Shown here piece after piece: positions 1-7,057 of a stretch of DNA of 10,788 bases (its first letter is position 1; each line of letters opens with the position of its first letter). This stretch comes from an uncultured Kangiella sp. (GTDB lineage: Bacteria > Pseudomonadota > Gammaproteobacteria > Enterobacterales > DSM-103792). Below the pieces are notes generated by a model that was not told where the DNA came from, ran no database searches, and saw only the letters and a program-made list of their open reading frames with translations. The stretch spans positions 1-10,788 of the forward strand of contig CAMLKQ010000053.1 of the NCBI GenBank assembly GCA_946480585.1. Reading direction: 5' to 3'. A program made the translations under genes and the position numbers.

Positions 1-2474
1 ACCGGCAACACGGCTTCACCGAGTTTGTCGCCGGTTTCGCAGATCGGCCCGACGATGGTCGACACCCAGGCCGGCGCGGCATCAAGCCGCGACAAATTGA
101 CGATGCGATGGTGGGCGCCGTAAAGCGCCGGTCGGATCAGCGAGTTCATGCCGGTTTCAACGCCAACATAGACCCGCGAACCTTTGCCTTTGATCTGGGT
201 GACCCGGGCGAGCAACACGCCGGCCTGCGCCACCAGAAAACGGCCCGGTTCCAGCCACAGTTTCAATCCCGGGTGTGATTGTTTGAATGCCTGCAACGTC
301 TGCCCGACCGCCGCCAGATCCAGCGGCGACTGACTGTCTTCGTACGGAATGCCAAGACCGCCGCCGAGATTCAGCACTTCGACATCAGGAAATTGCGCCG
401 CGGCCTGCACCAGACTGTCAGCGTTACGGCGCCAGTTGTCGCGATCAAAAATGCCGCTGCCAGAATGGGCATGCAGCCCGATCACGCGGACGCCGAGCGC
501 GGCGCAGCGTTCGGCCGCTTCCGGCAAATCCGTCAGCGGAATGCCGAATTTGCTCTGCTGGCCGGCGGTACGAACATGGGCATGATGGCCCTGGCCGACA
601 CCGGTATCGACCCGCAGCAACAGTTTGCGCCCTCGGAAAACCTCCGGCCATTGTTGCAGCGGATACAGGTTATCCAGTGTGACGGTCACGCCGCGGGCGA
701 ACGCCGTTTCGTATTCGCGGCGCGGAGCAAAATTGGGCGTGAACAGAATCCGTTCGGCCGACAATTCCGGCAGCACCTTACGCACCCGATCCAGCTCGCC
801 CACCGAGACGCACTCCAGATCGACGCCGGCGGCCGCAAGCGTTTGCAGCACCACCGGGTTGGCGTTGGCCTTGACCGCGTACAGCAGGCGGTCGATCGCT
901 GCCAGTCGACGCAGCGCTGACACTTGCGCCAATACGGTCGGCAAGGAATACACATAACACGGGGCGTGGGTCTGGGCCCGTTCGATCAGCTCTTGCCGCT
1001 GCTCGCGCCACCAGGCCGGTGCCACCTTGCTCGAACGCTCGCCAAACAGGCTTTGCCAATCCGGACCGAACACGGCCGGGTGCTGGGCATGGGCCAGCAA
1101 AAACTCATGCAGCCGCGCGGCCACTTCATCGGCATGCTCGGCATCGATCACAAACGAATAATTCAGATCCGATGCCGCTTGCGTGACCAAGTGCACCGGA
1201 TACTCGGCAAACACTTTCAGCGCCTCACCGAGTTCATGCAGCACGGTATGAACGTGACGACCGACCAGCGTCACCACGGCACAGTTTTCCAGCAACCGGA
1301 CCCGGCCGAGTTCGTTCAGTTCGGCAATCAGTGCTTGCAGCGCTGTCGGTGCCAAATCGTTGGCCTTGCCATCGAGCGTGACGGTGATGTTGGTCTCCGA
1401 GGTCGACACCAAATCAATCGACACACCGTGCCGCTTGAATACCGCGAACAGATCAGCAATGAAGCCCACCTGCTGCCACATCCCGAGCGTTTCCACGCTG
1501 ATCAAGGTAATCGGTTTGTTGACCGACACCGCTTTCAGCCCGGGCACTTCATCGACCTGCGGTTGCACCCAGGTGCCTTCCATGTCCGGATAGCCAGTAT
1601 GAGCAATCCGGATCGGAATACGCGCCAGCCGCGCCGGTCGGACGCAGCGCGGATGCAGCACTTTGGCGCCGGTGGTGGCCATCTCCTGCGCTTCGTCGTA
1701 ATCGAGGCTGCGCAGCAGTTTGGCGTTGGGATATTGGCGCGGATTGGCGGTGAACATGCCGGGCACATCAGTCCAGATCTCGAGCACATCGGCGCCGAGC
1801 AATGCCGCCAGATAGGCAGCCGAGGTATCGGAACCGCCGCGACCGAGAATCACCGTTTCATCGCGGCCATTGCGGGCAATGAAGCCCTGGGTCAGCGTCA
1901 TGCCGCCACGTTCGAACACGGTGGCGCGATGGACATCGCTGCGCACCGGTTCGCAATGGGCATTCAGGTAATGGCTGATTTCGCCGCGGTGCGGCTGCGG
2001 CACGCTGGTCAGCCAGTCGCGGGCATCCTGCCAATGACAGGTCACCGCCTCGCGCTTCAGCTCACGGTTGAAAAACAGCGCCAGCAACCGGCTCGACATC
2101 AGCTCGCCGGCGCTCTGGATTTGCGCCTGCTGCGCCGGCGTCAGCGGCAGCGTTGCGCTGGCGCGCAGGCCGCGGATGCGATCCAGCTGCTGCCGCCAAC
2201 TGCGTCGGGTGTTGTCATCTTCCGGCAGGTTCAGCGCCTGTGCGAGGGCGAGATGCTGGTTGTCGATCTCGGCCAGCAAGGGCTCGACCGACTCGCCTTG
2301 CGACAGCCGGACCAGCTTGTCGGTGACCTTGCTGAGCGCCGACACCACCACGACCACCGCGTCGAAGCCCTGTTTTCGGCGCGCGACCACGATGTCGGCG
2401 ATGCGACGGACGGTTTCCGCGCTCGCTACACTGGTGCCGCCAAACTTCAGGACTGCCAAACGACCGGTACTCAT
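1..2474 (-). CDS. lysAC: Bifunctional aspartate kinase / diaminopimelate decarboxylase, 3' end cut by the window
   Basis: Translating the minus strand from ATG 2474 gives 824 residues with no stop before the edge; roughly 40 C-terminal residues are probably missing. Residues 1 to about 320 form an aspartate kinase: KFGGTSVAS at 10-18, SAGELMSSRL near 121-130, GRGGSDTSA at 211-219, WTDVPG at 234-239. An ACT regulatory region follows (about 320-460), with VSIDLVSTSETN near 351-362. From about 500 comes a PLP-dependent diaminopimelate decarboxylase: YAVKAN at 532-537 with Lys535 the predicted PLP lysine, SKFG at 641-644, HAHSGSG at 668-674, GGGLGIPY at 704-711, EPGR at 742-745, CETGD at 812-816. 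The kinase phosphorylates aspartate; the decarboxylase converts meso-diaminopimelate to lysine. A purine-rich GAGGAA lies about 11 bases upstream of the ATG. Feedback by lysine through the ACT region is an inference. The fusion is known from Xanthomonas-type bacteria. Confidence 0.95.
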   Translation of the reverse strand, partial: MSTGRLAVLKFGGTSVASAETVRRIADIVVARRKQGFDAVVVVVSALSKVTDKLVRLSQGESVEPLLAEIDNQHLALAQALNLPEDDNTRRSWRQQLDRIRGLRASATLPLTPAQQAQIQSAGELMSSRLLALFFNRELKREAVTCHWQDARDWLTSVPQPHRGEISHYLNAHCEPVRSDVHRATVFERGGMTLTQGFIARNGRDETVILGRGGSDTSAAYLAALLGADVLEIWTDVPGMFTANPRQYPNAKLLRSLDYDEAQEMATTGAKVLHPRCVRPARLARIPIRIAHTGYPDMEGTWVQPQVDEVPGLKAVSVNKPITLISVETLGMWQQVGFIADLFAVFKRHGVSIDLVSTSETNITVTLDGKANDLAPTALQALIAELNELGRVRLLENCAVVTLVGRHVHTVLHELGEALKVFAEYPVHLVTQAASDLNYSFVIDAEHADEVAARLHEFLLAHAQHPAVFGPDWQSLFGERSSKVAPAWWREQRQELIERAQTHAPCYVYSLPTVLAQVSALRRLAAIDRLLYAVKANANPVVLQTLAAAGVDLECVSVGELDRVRKVLPELSAERILFTPNFAPRREYETAFARGVTVTLDNLYPLQQWPEVFRGRKLLLRVDTGVGQGHHAHVRTAGQQSKFGIPLTDLPEAAERCAALGVRVIGLHAHSGSGIFDRDNWRRNADSLVQAAAQFPDVEVLNLGGGLGIPYEDSQSPLDLAAVGQTLQAFKQSHPGLKLWLEPGRFLVAQAGVLLARVTQIKGKGSRVYVGVETGMNSLIRPALYGAHHRIVNLSRLDAAPAWVSTIVGPICETGDKLGEAVLP

Positions 2475-2675
2475 GGTGAACTCGATTCCTCGTTGCCTCG
2501 TAAACGGCGCCACGGTTATCGTGATCGCCGAAGGATTCCTGCGCGCGGAAAAGCTCCGCACTCAGGCATTCGACACCTGCTGCCACGCACGCCTGTGCGC
2601 ACTGCAGCCGGCTCGACACAGGTGTATCATGCGCCGCTCACCGCCCTGAAATGATGTTTAGCGATAGGTAACGCC
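2475..2675. promoter_or_regulatory. Divergent intergenic region between lysAC and the AhpD-like gene
   Basis: This gap of about 200 bases must hold the promoters of both divergent genes. On the plus strand TATCAT at 2625-2630, directly preceded by TG, is a plausible -10 box for the AhpD-like gene, but I find no good -35 box at the right spacing. On the minus strand I find no convincing promoter for lysAC. I looked for the lysine riboswitch that controls lysC in some bacteria and saw no recognisable L-box. No small ORF here stands out. Confidence 0.4.
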
Positions 2676-3041
2676 ATGCCCCATCCGTTTGAAGAATTTC
2701 GCGCCCGTCGACTGGCCGGCAATGAACTGGTGCTGAAGACCGAGAACCTCGGCATCAAGCGCCTGTTCTCGCTCGACAAGATCACCTATGACGACGGCGC
2801 CTTGCCGCGCAAGACCAAGGAACTGATGGGCCTGACCGGTTCCATGGTGCTGCGCTGCAATGACTGCATCGACTACCACCTCGATACGTGTGTCCAGCAG
2901 GGTTGCAGCAAGGAAGAAATTGAAGAAGCGTTCAATATCGCGCTGATCATTGGCGGCTCCATTGTCATTCCGCACCTGCGCCATGCCTATGAAAGCCTGG
3001 AATTCCTGTTGGCCGAACGCGCCGGCAAACAGCAGGCGTAA
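2676..3041 (+). CDS. Carboxymuconolactone decarboxylase (AhpD-like) family protein
   Basis: This 121-residue all-helical protein is the usual size of a single-domain carboxymuconolactone decarboxylase/AhpD-like protein. The active-site pattern is Glu49, then Cys61-x-x-Cys64, then His68 (RCNDCIDYH at 60-68). The spacing equals that of the Glu/Cys/Cys/His set of mycobacterial AhpD, whose cysteines reduce peroxiredoxin partners. His100 and His103 lie in a later helix (IPHLRHAYE). A thiol-disulfide or peroxide-reducing role is therefore likely, in the cytoplasm, since there is no signal peptide. The substrate and partner are unknown, and no peroxiredoxin gene lies nearby. The start is supported by AGG at 2666-2668, seven bases before the ATG. 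It appears to be a single-gene transcript ending at the hairpin at 3095-3124. True carboxymuconolactone decarboxylase activity is unlikely, because no aromatic-degradation gene is nearby. Confidence 0.88.
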   Translation: MPHPFEEFRARRLAGNELVLKTENLGIKRLFSLDKITYDDGALPRKTKELMGLTGSMVLRCNDCIDYHLDTCVQQGCSKEEIEEAFNIALIIGGSIVIPHLRHAYESLEFLLAERAGKQQA

Positions 3042-3094
3042 GCACTGCCGATTGAAACCCGCCTCCGAGCGAAAAGCACCGCCAAGTGAAAAAC

Positions 3095-3124
3095 AAAAAG
3101 GCAGCCGCAGGGCTGCCTTTTTTT
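3095..3124. terminator. Bidirectional Rho-independent terminator
   Basis: The hairpin has GGCAGCC (3100-3106), loop GCAG, and GGCTGCC (3111-3117). A run of five A precedes it and seven T follow it. A and T runs on both sides let it work in either direction. It lies between the convergent ends of the AhpD-like gene (plus) and hda (minus), so it probably ends both transcripts. Confidence 0.93.
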
Positions 3125-3146
3125 GTCGTAATCAATGCAGCCCCGC

Positions 3147-3836
3147 TCAGCTGCCGAGCACCTGCCGGACGAAGGGCAAGGTCAGCCGGCGCTGCTCGCT
3201 CAGCGAGGCGTGATCCAGCTTGTCGAGCAAGGCCAGCAAATCCGCCACCGCCCGCGAATGGCGGCTGATCAGGTACTGCGCGACATCGGGCGGCACCCGC
3301 AAGCCGCGCTCCTCGCCGCGCTGGATCAACAGCTGCTGCTTGTCATCGTCGCTGAGTTCCTGCACCGCAAACACCAGCATGCTGGCAAGGCGCGACTGCA
3401 GATCCGGCAAGCCGCATGGCAACAAGGCCGGCGGCCGGTCGGCACTGAACAGCAGCTGTCCCCCTCGATCGCGAACGGCATTGAACAGATTGAACAAGGC
3501 CAGCGCCCAGGCCGGATCAGCGCAAACGGCATCAAGATCATCAACACAGAGCAGATCACTGCCGTCAAAACCGGTCAGAACTTCCGGTTGCAAGCCTGGC
3601 AGGGTGAGCGGCAGCAAGGCCACATTGCGTCCTGCGGCATCGGCTGCGGCCGCCACCGCGTGCAGCAAGTGGCTGCGGCCGCTGCCGGGGCCGCCGTGCA
3701 GAAATACCGTCGCAGCTGGCATCGACGCGAGCGCGAACTGACGCAGCGCACGCAGCAGCGCGTCGTTACCGGCCGCGAGAAAGTTGTCGAAGCTGGCATC
3801 GGTGCGCAACCGGATACCGAGCGGAAGTTGTTGCAT
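3147..3836 (-). CDS. hda: DnaA inactivator Hda
   Basis: This 229-residue protein matches Hda, the DnaA-like AAA+ protein that, bound to the DNA-loaded sliding clamp, stimulates ATP hydrolysis on DnaA (RIDA) to prevent re-initiation. Residues 2-6 (QQLPL) resemble the N-terminal clamp-binding motif. The Walker A loop is GGPGSGRS at 48-55, with Arg where most AAA+ proteins have Lys; E. coli Hda shares this. Walker B is LLCVDDL at 95-101. SADRPP at 131-136 and the predicted arginine finger Arg149 in LPDLQSRL follow. The C-terminal half includes DKLDHASLSEQRRLTLPFV, typical of Hda. It lacks the DNA-binding domain IV of DnaA. I chose ATG 3836 over GTG 3878 because the family N-terminus aligns there, although its ribosome binding site is weak. 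It is last in a minus-strand operon, 38 bases after the AI-2E family gene. Confidence 0.93.
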   Translation of the reverse strand: MQQLPLGIRLRTDASFDNFLAAGNDALLRALRQFALASMPAATVFLHGGPGSGRSHLLHAVAAAADAAGRNVALLPLTLPGLQPEVLTGFDGSDLLCVDDLDAVCADPAWALALFNLFNAVRDRGGQLLFSADRPPALLPCGLPDLQSRLASMLVFAVQELSDDDKQQLLIQRGEERGLRVPPDVAQYLISRHSRAVADLLALLDKLDHASLSEQRRLTLPFVRQVLGS

Positions 3837-3874
3837 CAGCACATCAGAACCTGCACCTGAATCCCTGCACACTG

Positions 3875-4948
3875 TCACGTAATGTCGCTACGCGAACCGC
3901 CAAGGAAGAACGGCGACTCCCGGTAGCGCACCAAGCCGTGACGCAGCAGGACCAGCACCACCGCGGCGGCCGGCAAGGCCAGCAACACGCCGGTGAATCC
4001 GAACAGTTGGCCGCCGGCCAACACCGCAAAAATGACCGCAACCGGATGCAAGCCAATCCGATCACCGAGCAGCAAGGGCTGCAGCACCACGCCTTCCAGC
4101 ACCTGCCCGCCGACAAACACCGCGACCACCCAGAGCGCCATCATCGGATCGGCAAACTGCAACAAGGCCGCGATCACGGCAAGCAGCAGACCGAGCGAAA
4201 AACCGAGGTACGGAATGAAACTGGCAAGACCGGTCAGCACGCCAACCAACAAGGCCACATCCAGTCCGACGATCATCAGGCCGACGGTGTAGTACGTCGC
4301 CAACGCCAGCATGACCAGGATCTGGCCGCGGACAAATGCCGCCAACGCGTCATCGCATTCTGCCAACAACGGCGTGAACCGTTCGCGCCAACGCGCCGGT
4401 GCCAGCTCGGCCGCCTTGCTTTTGACCAGCGGCCAGTCGCGCAGCAAGTAAAAGAAAATCACCGGGATCAGTAGCAGATTGGCGATAAACGCGAAAATGG
4501 CCAGTCCGGAACTGCCGATAGTGGCCAAGGTGCGGGCAATGATGGTGCCGGATTGCGGAATGTGCTCAGCCAGCAGCGAGCGCAGATAGGTCAGATCAAA
4601 ACTGACATCGGTGCGGCCGGTTTGCTCGATGAGCCACGGCAGCAACACCTGCTCCAGTGACGCCAGCGCGGCCGGCAAGCGCTGGACTATCAACCGGATT
4701 TCGTGCTGCAGCAAGGGCACCACCAGCAGGATGAACAGCACGAACACCAGCACAATCAACAGCAGCATGGTCAACACGGCGAGCGTGCGCGGCCATTTCC
4801 AGCTCTGCAGTTTTTCTACCACCGGGTCAGTGAAATAGGCCAGCGCTGCCGCCACCAGAAAGGGGGTCAGCATCGGTGCGAGCAGCCACAGCAACAAGAT
4901 CAGCACGGCCGTAATTGTCAGCGGCAATCCGTACACGCGCCAATTCAT
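3875..4948 (-). CDS. AI-2E/PerM-family inner-membrane protein
   Basis: This 357-residue, very hydrophobic protein belongs to the AI-2E transporter/PerM family (UPF0118). Membrane segments lie at about residues 8-39 (two), 56-80, 140-170 (two), 207-230 and 232-340 (several). Family hallmarks include DPVVEKL at 41-47, ARGQ-like VRGQ at 206-209, FIPYLG at 244-249, and the C-terminal GLHPVAVIFAVLAGGQLFG at 299-317. A soluble loop at about 81-138 is typical. Members have been proposed to export autoinducer-2 or to act as sodium/proton antiporters. With no luxS or lsr gene here, the substrate cannot be assigned. An in-frame ATG at 5008 would add 20 polar residues. I prefer ATG 4948 because AGGGAG lies nine bases upstream and the first helix then starts near the N-terminus. 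The gene lies between the phosphatidyltransferase and hda in one operon. Confidence 0.9.
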   Translation of the reverse strand: MNWRVYGLPLTITAVLILLLWLLAPMLTPFLVAAALAYFTDPVVEKLQSWKWPRTLAVLTMLLLIVLVFVLFILLVVPLLQHEIRLIVQRLPAALASLEQVLLPWLIEQTGRTDVSFDLTYLRSLLAEHIPQSGTIIARTLATIGSSGLAIFAFIANLLLIPVIFFYLLRDWPLVKSKAAELAPARWRERFTPLLAECDDALAAFVRGQILVMLALATYYTVGLMIVGLDVALLVGVLTGLASFIPYLGFSLGLLLAVIAALLQFADPMMALWVVAVFVGGQVLEGVVLQPLLLGDRIGLHPVAVIFAVLAGGQLFGFTGVLLALPAAAVVLVLLRHGLVRYRESPFFLGGSRSDIT

Positions 4949-5040
4949 GATGCGATACTCCCTGTTGGTATGACGCCAGTCGCGTCGTTGTCTGCTGCTG
5001 TCATGCATTTACCGGAGCGTTAACCGGAATCCAGCCTTAC

Positions 5041-5625
5041 TCAACCGGCATCACGGTGAGGCGGCGCTCGCCGTCGCTGGCGCTCTGCGACGCAGCGGCG
5101 CCCCCAGGTCCAGACATAATCCATACCGCTGCTCAGTGTGCTGAAGCTGACGAGCACGATGCCGATCATCAGGACCGGCGCCGGCATTGGCCACAATCCC
5201 AGATTGAACAACACCACCGTCAGCAGCAGGATCTGCAATGCCGTGTTGGCTTTTGACAGCAAGGTCGGCTGCATCGGATACGGTCCGAACAACCAGTGAT
5301 AGGTCAGCGCACCGCCGACAATGACGATGTCGCGCGCCAACACCAGCGCAAACAGCCACCACGGCAACACCTGGATCGCTGCCAGCACGCCGAAACCGAT
5401 CAGCAGCAGCAATTTGTCGGCGAGCGGATCGGCAATCGCACCGAACCGGCTCTGCCACTGAAAGCGCTTCGCCAGAAAACCATCGAGCGCATCCGACACC
5501 CCGGCGACGACAAACACCATCAATGCCCAGCCGAACTGACGCTCCAGCAACAGCAACGCCAACGGCACCGTCAGCAGACAGCGCAGCACTGTCAACAGAT
5601 TGGGCACATGGCGCAGCGCGGTCAT
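5041..5625 (-). CDS. CDP-alcohol phosphatidyltransferase (PgsA-like or cardiolipin-synthase-like)
   Basis: This 194-residue integral membrane enzyme has about six helices (roughly 9-27, 32-44, 71-90, 91-109, 125-142, 148-165). The CDP-alcohol phosphatidyltransferase signature is clear: Asp45, Asp48-Gly49, Ala52-Lys53, Gly62, Asp66, Asp70. The four aspartates bind the metals. The usual Ala-Arg is Ala-Lys here. Such enzymes transfer a phosphatidyl group from CDP-diacylglycerol to an alcohol in the inner membrane. PgsA (glycerol-3-phosphate acceptor) and the CDP-alcohol type of cardiolipin synthase (phosphatidylglycerol acceptor) look alike. QPTLLSKANTALQ at 119-131 resembles the latter more, in my reading. 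The C-terminus is arginine-rich. It starts 36 bases after the DUF2066 stop, with a weak ribosome binding site, suggesting coupled translation. A second copy of pgsA elsewhere in the genome would favour a non-PgsA role. Confidence 0.85.
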   Translation of the reverse strand: MTALRHVPNLLTVLRCLLTVPLALLLLERQFGWALMVFVVAGVSDALDGFLAKRFQWQSRFGAIADPLADKLLLLIGFGVLAAIQVLPWWLFALVLARDIVIVGGALTYHWLFGPYPMQPTLLSKANTALQILLLTVVLFNLGLWPMPAPVLMIGIVLVSFSTLSSGMDYVWTWGRRCVAERQRRRAPPHRDAG

Positions 5626-5661
5626 GCGAGGGCTCGCAGGTTCAGGATCGGTATCCGGTCA

Positions 5662-6762
5662 TCAAGGCTGCCAGTTGAATTCGAGCACGACGCCGAATTC
5701 GGTACCGGGCACCACTTGCAGACGCGGGTCGAGCGCGGTGGCTTGCAACAACGCCGATTGATCGGCAATCAGGCGCAGACTGAACAGCGCCGTGCCGGCG
5801 CGCACTTCCTTGATATCGGCTTGCCGCACGGCCTGCAAACCACTGAAAAACTGGCTGAGCTGGCCGTAGTCTTCGAGTCGGCGCACATTGTGGACTTTCA
5901 CGAGTACTTCCGAGTCCTTGTTCGGGTCGAGCACGACGGCATATTTGCCGGCAACAAACTCGGCAATCCGGCCAATCAACTGCTGCAACAATTCGGCGCG
6001 CGACGGCGCAATGGCCGCGACACTTTCGCGCAAACTGCCCTGCTCGAAACTGAGTTCACCCTGCCAGCTCTCGCCGACCTTTTCGATCCGGCCGGCCAGC
6101 ACGGCTTCAGCGCCATAGCGACTCGACAGACTTTGCAGCGGCTGCAGGAACCGACCCCAGACATCACTGATGCTGATCTGATTGGTCTCTTCCAAATCCA
6201 GAATCGGCAGCACCACCGGCAAGCCGCGGGCGCGGGCCGCAAATTGCAGATCCTGAATCAGACCCGGTTCGTCATCATTGCCGAGCAGGCGACGACCGTT
6301 GTCATCGGCGACGGCCAGCCAGACCGCGGTCAACGGCCGGCGCGCGCCCCAGATCGGCGCCGCCGCATCCTGCAGCAATTGCTCCAGCGCGCGACCATCA
6401 AAACTCACTTGCAACAGCAGCGAATTGCCGGTGCCAGCCGGCGCATCGACCGCTGCCGGCAGCAATTGGTATTGGTAACGCTGAACGTAGGCCGCGGCTT
6501 TGCCAAGGTTTGCCTGCACCTGCGGCAACGCCAGCACAGTGCTGGAGCCGGACAGCTTGATCAGCACTTGTTGCAGCGCCGCAACCTGACCATCAAGCCG
6601 GGCGGCTTCACTCTGCTCCGCGACCGGCACGGTGCCGGTGTACAGGTCGGTGACTTCCACGGCCTGCGCCGGCAGCAGCCAAAGCAGCGTGACCAGCATG
6701 GTCAGCGGCTGCCGCCACCCGAACATCTTGCGCCAGCCGATCGTCTTCATACCTGCCTTCAT
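5662..6762 (-). CDS. DUF2066 domain protein, exported
   Basis: The product, about 366 residues from ATG 6762, matches the DUF2066 family found next to purM and hda in gammaproteobacteria. It has a positively charged N-terminus, a hydrophobic core (LTMLVTLLWLLP) and a likely signal peptidase I site at AQA|VEV near residues 32-37, so it should be periplasmic. The mature part opens with VTDLYTGTVPVAEQS and contains ALQQVLIKLSGSS, which I associate with this family. A central region (WLAVADDNGRRLLG and following) and YGAEAVLAGRIEK follow. No catalytic motif is evident, and its function is unknown to me. Alternative starts are GTG 6780 and ATG 6750. I chose 6762 because GGAG lies six bases upstream. 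It is first in the operon with the phosphatidyltransferase, AI-2E family gene and hda. An out-of-frame ATG with a stronger ribosome binding site lies upstream at 6847. Confidence 0.88.
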   Translation of the reverse strand: MKAGMKTIGWRKMFGWRQPLTMLVTLLWLLPAQAVEVTDLYTGTVPVAEQSEAARLDGQVAALQQVLIKLSGSSTVLALPQVQANLGKAAAYVQRYQYQLLPAAVDAPAGTGNSLLLQVSFDGRALEQLLQDAAAPIWGARRPLTAVWLAVADDNGRRLLGNDDEPGLIQDLQFAARARGLPVVLPILDLEETNQISISDVWGRFLQPLQSLSSRYGAEAVLAGRIEKVGESWQGELSFEQGSLRESVAAIAPSRAELLQQLIGRIAEFVAGKYAVVLDPNKDSEVLVKVHNVRRLEDYGQLSQFFSGLQAVRQADIKEVRAGTALFSLRLIADQSALLQATALDPRLQVVPGTEFGVVLEFNWQP

Positions 6763-7057
6763 TCCCGACTCCACCTGCACCCGGCGCCCGTTCGGATCCG
6801 GGCGCGCTCATGGCCCGCCATGATAAGGGAAGTGTCTGAATTGCCATAGCTTTTACCTCCGTACCGGGACGGCAAAGCTGACAACGGTGACGACAGTCAC
6901 CCCGGCAGGTCCTGCCAACACTGGCCGCTGGCTGGCAATACTGCCGCTTGCCGCCACGGCGGCGGGCGGCCAAGCTCAGCTGCAACCCAACCGGCGTTCG
7001 GCGACACTCGCCAAGCACTCGCTTTGAACAAGCAGTTGCCTTGAATAAGGACAACGC
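6763..7057. promoter_or_regulatory. Palindrome-rich divergent region between DUF2066 and the lipoprotein gene
   Basis: These 295 bases separate two divergent genes and hold several inverted repeats: GCGCCCG/CGGGCGC with an 8-base loop (6784-6805), CATGGC-CC-GCCATG (6809-6822), GGTGAC-GACA-GTCACC (6886-6901), GGCAGG-T-CCTGCC (6904-6916) and GCCGCC-AC-GGCGGC (6950-6963). None is followed by a T run, so they are not typical terminators. Operators or leader structures are possible. GGAGG on the minus strand (6856-6860) stands eight bases before an ATG at 6847. I find no promoter with both boxes near consensus in either direction, and no RNA gene that I recognise. Confidence 0.4.

Noticed and set aside
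924..2654. 576-codon open frame on the plus strand opposite lysAC
   Set aside because: It is antisense to a gene with clear kinase and decarboxylase motifs. Its His/Arg/Gln-rich composition is typical of a reverse-strand shadow in GC-rich DNA, and no family motif is visible.
2475..2675. Lysine riboswitch upstream of lysAC
   Set aside because: Lysine riboswitches precede lysC in some gammaproteobacteria, but I could not find the conserved L-box elements or a terminator/anti-terminator pair in this gap. A covariance-model search would settle it.
3834..3878. Longer hda start at GTG 3878
   Set aside because: It adds 14 residues that do not resemble the Hda N-terminus. The family match begins at the Met of ATG 3836.
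3938..4474. 178-codon plus-strand frame rich in Gln and His
   Set aside because: It is the reverse shadow of the membrane-protein gene; Leu/Val codons read backwards give Gln, His and Asn.
5296..6849. 517-codon open frame on the plus strand opposite DUF2066 and the phosphatidyltransferase
   Set aside because: It spans two well-supported minus-strand genes and the gap between them, is Gln/Arg/His-rich, and has no recognisable domain.
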